DNA from: CAIJXB01 sp964455905 | Lineage (GTDB): Bacteria > Chlamydiota > Chlamydiia > Chlamydiales > Rhabdochlamydiaceae | Assembly (NCBI GenBank): GCA_964455905.1 | Contig: CAYVYN010000002.1 | Location: forward strand, 262,409-326,408 | Direction: 5' to 3' | DNA: 64,000 nt | Part shown: positions 53,101-60,018 of the stretch, piece after piece | Numbering within the stretch: the stretch's first letter is position 1 | Layout: each line of letters begins with the position of its first letter | Position numbers and translations under genes: made by a program | Notes under the pieces: model-generated | What the model was told of the DNA's origin: nothing | Seen by the model: only the letters and a program-made list of their open reading frames with translations | The model's database searches: none

Positions 53101-53281
53101 GATTTTTAATAACCGCAACGCAATTATTAATAAACCTATCTGTAATTTGAGATGGATCAGGTGCATTCCTTTCAAAAATAGAACGTATTTTCTCTTTAAA
53201 ATGTTCTTCTTTCCGCGATACAAGCTCCTTTATTTCTAAAATAGCCAAAAAATTTCGACTAATAACTTTAATAGAAGGCAT
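50195..53281 (-). CDS. Array paralogue 2 (N-terminal type 2, 9 repeats)
   Basis: This is the second array member, about 1028 residues from the ATG at 53281 (MPSIKVISRNFLAILEIKE). The frame is open further upstream, to 53317, but the type-2 paralogue 4 shares the MP(S/C)IK start. The N-terminal head is type 2 (ELVSRKEEHFKEKIRSIFE). Nine 30-residue repeats follow, then the ELLQIFYIGARDQ cap and the common C-terminal body, very close to paralogue 1 (RNILVRDETLRCLALVCLG type text and LGSEVSGSCQRVDGDP). The linker between head and repeats is short, as in paralogue 1. The gap to paralogue 1 is 78 bp. Function is unknown. The C-terminus ends FVQKESS without the out-of-frame tail seen in paralogues 3 and 5. 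Confidence 0.85.
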   Translation of the reverse strand: MPSIKVISRNFLAILEIKELVSRKEEHFKEKIRSIFERNAPDPSQITDRFINNCVAVIKNQFGPEDIKAFEIVCHELAIAFKLSEKHKKEELSSTFYEEEILRVEVAKIAAAKNGWEVSLYMQTYRINEQTALVEIAKIAAAENAWGVSLNIRNYGIKDPDALIEIAKIAAAQNGHGLSFYIQNYEIDNQVALIEIAKIAAAQKRGGASQYIQNYGITDESTLVEIAKVAAAQNGEKTSEYIQNYGITDQSTLVKIAKIAAAKDGIGLSEYIQKYGITGQGTLVEIAKVAAAQSGCGASSYIQNYKIKKQASLVEIAKVAAEQSGWGVSSYIQNYKIKEQAALVEIAKIAAAQNGRKVSLHIQKYGITDQIELLQIFYIGARDQQIIDCRNFLIKKSETEDLYPSLLLFQDRELNDLEIEAFIRSIESSLFKEVGEELAREKNILVRDETLRCLALVCLGFQLKEVPLVNQGEGEKLVKGLLSLRNPVMRRALIGHLVETLKEDTALKKWKDLRSQSTVNLRHALPLMLLASLVESEHYQKIGVTLKHKDFKEIRRINALLECLVMLTKNKILSLEEKGFVVTRLLFRGENPSPKMVYQNALMVLECLSFGKEQEIKELEDPLVLVGILEREFIERFGLADTDDFFCIFLKFQESFRSKDAIVTYAAALERLPLYEKELCKPVLQSYVQGILDGSFKDRRYEKKNNPHLQEVFKDPTLEELWKKGVEYSLESFLSEDKSSFKEDKSIDFLAFFIEKIMRDRHFPKDSISYVTEFLENPIYLEESLQKIKEAIKNPENRDRLGILGLQEKMLQLMDSQISSEDTIRILQNLINSLSKSDPKVELINDLEGKLATLKALATNRLQQFYDDWKVVDTDDPALLLVLGSEVSGSCQRVDGDPDLNKCLLDYLMDGKNRAVAVVNAKGEIQARCILRLLWDKKNSCPILFQERIYSQAQCPSQIAEVLNQACLQRAKELNLTLLSETLSSKAYPNPVYSLGSVAPFEYVDADELGVTEGQWVLEEVFVQKESS
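52169..52978 (-). repeat. Nine 90-bp repeats in array paralogue 2
   Basis: These are exact 30-codon units. The core ALVEIAKIAAAQNG is kept while positions 15 and 16 change from unit to unit (WE, WG, HG, GG, EK, IG, CG, WG, RK). Position 8 is Ile or Val in a patterned way (KIAAA against KVAAA). Confidence 0.9.
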
Positions 53282-53382
53282 AAAAAAACCAAATTTACAA
53301 CACAATAAATTCAGCATAATAAAAAAAACACATTAAAAACGAAAGTTAATTTTGAATTAAAATTTAAAGATAGATTCTTTGT

Positions 53383-53436
53383 TTCAATCAAAGAAGCCAG
53401 GTCCATAATTTCATACTTTTAAATATAGAGAGCAAC
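53383..53436 (-). repeat. Out-of-frame remnant of the 30-residue repeat at the 3' end of paralogue 3
   Basis: Read on the minus strand in a frame different from paralogue 3, this gives VALYI, stop, KYEIMDLASLIE, a clear repeat unit in which the Gln codon has become TAA. The last codons of paralogue 3 (QSCSLYLKV) are this remnant read in another frame. A homologous remnant lies at the end of paralogue 5. Confidence 0.75.
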
Positions 53437-56400
53437 TCTGCACAAATACTTTCTCCAAAGACCACTTTCCTTGTGTAACCCCTCTCTCATCGGCGTCTAC
53501 GTATTCAAAAGGAGCCACGCTTCCTAAAGAATACACAGGATTGGGATACACTTTACTACTAGGAGTTTCTGAAAGTAGTGTTAGATTTAGCTCTTTTGCC
53601 CTCTTTAAACAAGCTTGATTTAAAACGTCTGCTATCTGGCTAGGACATTGCGCCTGAGAGTAAATCCGCTCTTGAAAAAGAATAGGACAAGAGTTCCTTT
53701 TATCCCAAAGCAGCCGTAAAATAGATCTAGCTTGAATTTCTCCCTTAGCGTTGACTACAGCAAGAGCTCTATTTTTCCCATCCATTAGATAGGCAAGCAG
53801 GCATTTATTAAGATTAGGGTTCCCCTCTACTCTTTGGCAACTTCCGGAAACTTCTGAGCCGAGTACCAGTAAAAGAGCTGGATCGTCTGTATCTACTACC
53901 TTCCAATCATCATAAAATCGCTGAGGCCGGTTTATGGTAAGAGCTTTAGCTGTTAGAAGTTTGCCTTCTAAGTCATTGATTAACTCAACCTCTGAACCAC
54001 TCTTCGATAAACTGTTGATCAGATTTTTGAGGATTCGAATTGCGTCTTGAGAAGATATCTCAGGGTCCATCAGTTGTAACATTTTTTCTTGCAAACCTAG
54101 ATTTGCTACCTCATTAGGATTTTCTACGCTTTTTATAGCCTCTTTTACCTTTTTTAAAGACTCTTTTAAAGGAATAAGATTTTCAAGGAATTCTGTAACA
54201 TAAGGGATGCTATCTTTAGGAAAATGCCTATCTCTCATGATTTTTTCTATAAAAAAAGCGCGGAAATCAATTGGCTTATCTTCTTTAAAGGAACCTTTAT
54301 CTTCACTTAAAAAAGACTCTAAAGAATATTCTGCTCCTTTTTTCCACTCCTCTTCTAAAGTAGGATCTTTAAAAACCTCTTGGAGATGAGGATTATTCTC
54401 TTTTTCATATCGCTTGTCTTTAAAAGAGCCGTCGAGGATCCCTTGTACATACCTTTGCAAAACAGGCTTAGAAAGCTCTTTTTCATAGGGAGGGAGTCTT
54501 TCAATAGCTGCTGCATAAGTAAAAACAGCGTCTTTAGTTCGAAAGCTTTCTTGAAATTTTAAAAATATAGTAAAAAAGTCCTCGGTATGCGTTAATCCGA
54601 GACGCTCTATAAACTCTCTTTCTAAAATACCTAGAAGTAGAGAAGAATCTTCTAGCTCTTTTATTTCCTTCTCCTTTCCAAAAGAAAGACACCCTAATAC
54701 CATAAAAGCGTTTTGATAGACCATTTTAGGTGAAGGATTTTCTCCTCCAAATAACAACCGAGTCACAATAAACCCTTTTTCTTCTAAAGATAAAATCTTA
54801 TTTTTTGAGAGCATAACTAAACATTCCAAAAGCGTATTAATACGGCGTATTTCTTTAAAATCTTTATGCTTAAAAGTTGCTCCTATTTTCTGATAATGCT
54901 TCCTTCCTACTAAGGAAGTTAAGAGCATAAGAGGTAAAATACACCTTAAATTCACTGTTGATTGAACCCTGAGATCTTTCAAATTTTTTAAAGCCGTATA
55001 TTCTTTTAAGGCTTCAACTACATCCTCTATCAAAGCTCTACGCATAACTGGATTTCTTAGACTCAAAAGTCCTTTTACCAATTTCTCCCCTTCTTCTTGA
55101 TTTACTAAAGGGACGTCTTTTAACTGACAGCCTAAACAAACCAAAGCCAAGCACCGCAACGTCTCATCTCTCACTAAAAGATTTTTCTCTTTAGCTAAAT
55201 CTTCACCTATCTCTTTAAAAATAGAGCACTCAATACTACCTATAAATGCTTTTATTTCCAGATCATCTAGATCTTTATGTTGGAACAACCGTAGTGATGG
55301 ATATAAGTCTTCGGTTTCAGGTTTTTTTATTAAAAAGTTTTGACAATTAATCACTTGTTGATCTCGAACTCCAACAAAGAAAACATCCAAAATCTCTATT
55401 TGATCCATGATCCCGTACTTTTGGATATGGAGAGAAACTTTCCAGCCATTTTGCGCTGCTGCAATCTTCGCTATGTCAATTAAAACATCCGGATCTTTGA
55501 TCCCATAGTTTTGGATATAAACAGAAGCTCCCCATCCGCTTTGGGCTGCAGCGATTTTCGCTATCTCAATTAAAACAGCCAGGTCCTTGATCCCATAGTT
55601 TTGGATATAGCGAGAAACTCCCATTCCATTTTGCGCTGCTGCAATCTTCGCTATGTCGATTAAAGCAGCCTGATCCCGGATTTCATAGTTTTGAATATAG
55701 CGAGAAACTGCCTTTCCATTTTGCGCTGCTGCAATCTTCGCTATGTCGATTAAAGCAGCCTGATCCCGGATTTCATAGTTTTGAATATAGAGAGAAACTG
55801 CCCACCCACATTGCGCTGCTGCTATCTTCGCTATTTCAACTAACGCAGCCTGATCCTTGATATTATACCTTTTGATATAGTAAGAAACTCCCACTCCATT
55901 TTGCGCTGCTGCAATCTTCGCTATATCAGCTAACGCAGCCTGATCCGCGATTCCATAGTTTTGAATAACAAGAGAAACCCCACTTCCATTTTGCGCTGCT
56001 GCGATCTTCGCTATTTCAACTAATGCAGAAGGCTCCGTAATAGCGTAGTTCTCAATATACTGAGACAGTCCCTTCCCATCTGATGCTGCTGCGATCTTCG
56101 CTATATCAGCTAACGCACCCTCATCCGCGATCCCATAGTTTTGAATAGCAAGAGAAACACCCTTCCCATTTTGTGCTGCTGCAATCTTCGCTACCTCGAT
56201 TAAAGCAGCCTGATCTTTGATCCGATACTGTCGGATATAAAGAGACAAGTCACTATCATTTTTCGCTGCTGCAATCTTTGCTATTTCAACTAAAGCACTC
56301 TGATCAGTAATAGAGTACTTTTCGATATCCAGAGAAATTGAGCTTCCACTTTTCTCTGCTGCAATTTTTGCTAATTCGGCACGTAAAACCTCTTCCTTGT

Positions 56401-56746
56401 ATGTTCTTTCTAACAAACCTAAAATAATAAAAAATTCATACCAATCTGCTAATAGCCACCAATTACTAGTTCTTAGTTCTTGGTTCTTGTATTTCTCTGA
56501 TAGATCAAAAACAATAGCCAGCTCACGACAAATAACTCTGAATGCCTTAATGTCCTCGGGCCCCAATTCGTTTTTAATAACCGCAACCGAATTATTGATA
56601 AACTCATTCGTAACTTGGGATACATCAGATACACTCTTTTGAAAAATAGAACGTATTTTCTCTTTAAAATTTTCTTCTTGGCTAGATGCTAGATTTATTA
56701 TATTTTGAACATCAGACTGCTTAATAGAATTTTCAATATAAAACAC
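53411..56746 (-). CDS. Array paralogue 3 (N-terminal type 1, 11 repeats)
   Basis: This is the longest copy, about 1111 residues from the GTG at 56746 (FYIENSIKQSDVQNI head, type 1). A TTG four codons upstream is in frame but not shared. Relative to paralogue 1 the head carries a longer linker (TSNWWLLADWYEFFIILGLL) before the repeats, shared with paralogue 5. Eleven 30-residue repeats precede the cap EILDVFFVGVRDQ and the common body. The C-terminal domain keeps GSEVSGSCQRVEGNP and ARSILRLLWDKR, where the common Cys of ARC is Ser. The C-terminus runs into the out-of-frame repeat remnant. The function is unknown. Confidence 0.85.
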   Translation of the reverse strand: MFYIENSIKQSDVQNIINLASSQEENFKEKIRSIFQKSVSDVSQVTNEFINNSVAVIKNELGPEDIKAFRVICRELAIVFDLSEKYKNQELRTSNWWLLADWYEFFIILGLLERTYKEEVLRAELAKIAAEKSGSSISLDIEKYSITDQSALVEIAKIAAAKNDSDLSLYIRQYRIKDQAALIEVAKIAAAQNGKGVSLAIQNYGIADEGALADIAKIAAASDGKGLSQYIENYAITEPSALVEIAKIAAAQNGSGVSLVIQNYGIADQAALADIAKIAAAQNGVGVSYYIKRYNIKDQAALVEIAKIAAAQCGWAVSLYIQNYEIRDQAALIDIAKIAAAQNGKAVSRYIQNYEIRDQAALIDIAKIAAAQNGMGVSRYIQNYGIKDLAVLIEIAKIAAAQSGWGASVYIQNYGIKDPDVLIDIAKIAAAQNGWKVSLHIQKYGIMDQIEILDVFFVGVRDQQVINCQNFLIKKPETEDLYPSLRLFQHKDLDDLEIKAFIGSIECSIFKEIGEDLAKEKNLLVRDETLRCLALVCLGCQLKDVPLVNQEEGEKLVKGLLSLRNPVMRRALIEDVVEALKEYTALKNLKDLRVQSTVNLRCILPLMLLTSLVGRKHYQKIGATFKHKDFKEIRRINTLLECLVMLSKNKILSLEEKGFIVTRLLFGGENPSPKMVYQNAFMVLGCLSFGKEKEIKELEDSSLLLGILEREFIERLGLTHTEDFFTIFLKFQESFRTKDAVFTYAAAIERLPPYEKELSKPVLQRYVQGILDGSFKDKRYEKENNPHLQEVFKDPTLEEEWKKGAEYSLESFLSEDKGSFKEDKPIDFRAFFIEKIMRDRHFPKDSIPYVTEFLENLIPLKESLKKVKEAIKSVENPNEVANLGLQEKMLQLMDPEISSQDAIRILKNLINSLSKSGSEVELINDLEGKLLTAKALTINRPQRFYDDWKVVDTDDPALLLVLGSEVSGSCQRVEGNPNLNKCLLAYLMDGKNRALAVVNAKGEIQARSILRLLWDKRNSCPILFQERIYSQAQCPSQIADVLNQACLKRAKELNLTLLSETPSSKVYPNPVYSLGSVAPFEYVDADERGVTQGKWSLEKVFVQSCSLYLKV
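55397..56386 (-). repeat. Eleven 90-bp repeats in array paralogue 3
   Basis: These are exact 30-codon units. Neighbouring units around 55625-55805 are identical over more than 70 consecutive bases (both reading DQAALIDIAKIAAAQNGKA-type text), so the most recent duplication here is very young. The variable pair at positions 15-16 reads SS, SD, KG, KG, SG, VG, WA, KA, MG, WG, WK. Confidence 0.92.
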
Positions 56747-56808
56747 GAAAAAAACCAAAATTAAATTACATTATTAAAAAAAACACATCTCAAAGAGAAA
56801 ATTTCAAA

Positions 56809-59800
56809 TCAGTGATTTAAAAACTCTTTCTGGAAAAACACTTTTTGCAAAGACCACTTTCCTTGTGTAACCCCAGTTCCCTTGGCGTCTACATATTCAA
56901 ACGGAGCCACGCTTCCTAAAGAATACACCCGATTAGGATACTCTTTCCGACTGGGTATTTCTGAAAGCAGTGGCAGCCCCAGCTCTTCTGCTCTTTTTAA
57001 ACAAGCTTGATTTAAAACTTCTGCTATCTGGTGAGGACATTGCGCCTTAGAATAAATTCTCTCTTGAAAAAGTATAGGACAAGAGTTCTTTTTATCCCAA
57101 AGCAGCCGTAAAATACATCTAGCTTGAATTTCCCCTTTTTTGTTGACTATGGCAACAGCTCTATTTTTCCCATCCATTAGATAGTCGAGCAGGCATTTAT
57201 TAAGATTAGGGTTCCCATCTACTCTTTGACAACTTCCGGAAACTTCTGAGCCAAGTACTAGTAAAAGAGCTGGATCATCTGTATCTACTACCTTCCAATC
57301 ATCGTAAAGCTGCTGAGACCGTTTTATTCCAAGTGCTTTAAGTGTTGCAAGGGTGCCTTCTAAGTCATTGATTAGCTCAACTTCTGGATTACTTCTATAT
57401 AAACGACCGATCAGATTATCAAGAGTTCGTATAGAATCTTCTAGAGGCATACTAGATTCCATTAGTTGTAACATTTTTTCTTGTAAGCCTAGATTTGCTA
57501 CCTCATCAAAATTTCCAGAGCTCTTTATAGCCTCTTTTACCTTTTGTAAAGACTCCTTTAAAGAAATAGGATTTTCAAGAACATCTGCAACATAGGGGAT
57601 CCTATCTTTAGGAAAATGCCTATCCGTTATGATTTTCTCTATAAAAAAAGCGCGGAAATCAATTGACTTATCTTCTTTAAAGGAACCTTTATCTTCACTT
57701 AAAAAAGACTCTAAAGAATATTCTGCTCCTTTTTTCCACTCCTCTTCTAAAGCGGGATCTTTAAAAACCTCTTGGAAATGAGGATTATTCTCTTTTTCAT
57801 ATCGCCTGTCTTTAAAAGAGTCGTCGAGGATCCCTTGTACATACCTTTGCAAAACAGGTTTACAAAGCTCCTTTTCATGCGGAGGGAGCCTTTCAAGAGC
57901 TGCTGCATAGGTAAAAATAGAGTCTTTACTTCGAAAGTTTTCTTGAAATTTTAAAAACATAGTAGAAAAGTCCTCTATATGCGTTAATCCGAGACGCCCT
58001 ATAAACTCTCTTTCTAAAATACCTACAAGGAGTGAAGGGTCTTCTATCTCTTTTATTTCCTGCTCCTTTCCAAATGAAAGACACTCTAATACCATAAGAG
58101 CGTTTTGATAGACCATTTTAGGTGAAGGATTTTCTCCTCCAAATAACAAGCGAGTCACAATCAACTCTTTTTCCTCTAAAGATAGGCTCTTATTTTTCGT
58201 GAGCATAACTAAACATCGCAAAAGACCATTAACACGACTTATTTCTTTAAAATCTCTATGCTTAAAAGTAGCTCCTATTTTCTGATAATGCTCACTTTCT
58301 ACTAAACAAGCTAAGAGCATAAGAGGTAAAGAGTGCTTTGAGTTCACTGTTGATTGAGCCCTGAGATCTTTCCACTTCTTTAAAGATGTCTCTTCTTTTA
58401 AAGCCCCAACTACATCCTCTATCAAAGCTCTACGCATAACTGGATTTCTTAGACTCAAAAGTCCTTTTATCAATTCTTCCCCTTGTTCTTGATTTGATAA
58501 AGGCACCTCTTTTAACTGACAGCCTAAACAAACCAATCCTAAACATCGCAACGTCTCATCTCTCACTAAAAGGTTTTTCTCTCTAGCTAAATCTTTACCT
58601 ATCTCTTTAAAAGCAGAACACTCGATACTACGTATAAAAGCTTCTATTTCCAGATCATCTAAAGCTCTATCTTGAAATACAAGTAATGAGGGATATAAGG
58701 CTTCAGCCTCTGGTTTTTCTATTAAAAAGTTTTGACAATCAATCACTTGTTGATCTTGAGCTCCAATAAAGAAAATATCCAAAAGCTCTATTTGATCTAT
58801 GATCTTATACTTTTGAATATACTTAGATAGTCCCGATCCATTTTGCGCCGCTGCGATCTTCGCTATTTCAACTAATGCAGAAGGCTCCGTAATGGCGTAG
58901 TTCTCAATACACTGAGACAATCTTCTGCTGCTGCGATCTTAGCTACCTCGATTAAAGCATCCAGATCCTTGATATCATAGTTTCCGATATAAAAAGAAAC
59001 CCCCCACCCATTTTGCGCCGCTGCGATCTTCGCTATTTCAATTAATGCTACCTGGTCCTTGATACAGTACCTCTCAATAGACTGAGATAGTCTTTTCCCA
59101 TTTTGCGCCGCTGCGATCTTCGCTATTTCAATTAATGCTACAGAGTCCGTAATAGCGTATTTTTGAATATACTCAGACAGTTCCTTTCCATTTTGCGCTG
59201 CTGCAATTTTGGCTATTTCAACTAACCCAGTCTGATCTGTAATACCGTAGTTCTGAATATACTGAGACAGCATTCCCCCATCTTCCGCTGCTGCGATCTT
59301 AGCTACTTCAACTAAAATAGCCTGATCCTTGATCTTATACCTTTGGATATACTGAGACACTGCCGCCCCATCTTTCGCTGCTGCGATCTTAGCTACGTCA
59401 ACTAAAGTAGCCGGATTTTTGATACAGTAGGTTCGAATATTGCGAGAAAGTTCTCTAGGATTTTCAACAGCTGCGATCTTCGCTAGTTCGGCACGTAAAA
59501 CACCATCTTTATATATTTTTTTTGATAGTCCTAAAGTAAGACAAAGTTCATGCCAACTTTTTGATACAAGGAAGTCAGTTGGTATATGCTCTTGCGTTTT
59601 GTATTTTTCAGATAGATTAAAGGCGATAGCTAGCTCATGACACACAATTTCGAATGCCTTAATATCCACAGGGCCTAGTTGCTTTTTAATAGCAGCAACC
59701 CAATTATTGACAAATTCATTCGTAACTTGGGACTCATCGGATACACTCCTTTGAAAAATAGAACGTATCTGCTCTTTAAAATTTCCTTCTTTCCGAGATA

Positions 59801-59861
59801 CAAGATCCATTATTTCTGAAACGGCCAAAAAATTTTGACTAGGAAATTTAATACAAGGCAT
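56809..59861 (-). pseudogene. Array paralogue 4, frameshifted (N-terminal type 2, 8 repeats)
   Basis: The gene is split into two frames that together give a complete family member. The N-terminal part (59861 down to about 58920; the frame continues to a stop at 58872) has the type-2 head MPCIKFPSQNFLAVSEIMD, the long linker and about six and a half repeats. The C-terminal part (58920-56809) starts within the seventh repeat and is intact to the end (FFQKEFLNH). Alignment with the matching unit of paralogue 3 shows a 10-nt deletion (GTCCCTTCCC on the plus strand) between 58919 and 58920. The rest of the coding sequence has no other stop, so the break is recent or a sequencing error. The C-terminal fragment could be made from an internal TTG, without evidence. 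Confidence 0.85.
58789..59498 (-). repeat. Eight 90-bp repeats in array paralogue 4
   Basis: These are 30-codon units, the seventh shortened by the 10-nt deletion at 58919/58920. The seventh-eighth unit text (IENYAITEPSALVEIAKIA) is almost the same as two units in paralogue 3, suggesting gene conversion between copies. Confidence 0.88.
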
Positions 59862-59955
59862 AAACAAAAAACCAAATTTATAACATACTAACCTTAGTAT
59901 AATAATAAACATATTAAAAAACGAAAATTAATTTTAATTTAATACACAAAAGATA

Positions 59956-60018
59956 ATTCGCTATTTCAGCTAACGCGGCTGGGTTCGTAATTTCATACTT
60001 TTGAATAGAAAGAGAAAC
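59956..60018 (-). repeat. Out-of-frame remnant of the 30-residue repeat at the 3' end of paralogue 5
   Basis: In a frame other than that of paralogue 5 this reads VSLSIQKYEITNP then AALAEIANY, an almost intact unit boundary. It overlaps the last eight codons of paralogue 5 and continues past its stop at 59993. Confidence 0.8.

Noticed and set aside
56809..58920. The C-terminal piece of paralogue 4 as an independent gene
   Set aside because: It starts in the middle of a repeat unit and continues the upstream frame after a 10-nt deletion; best explained as one broken gene.
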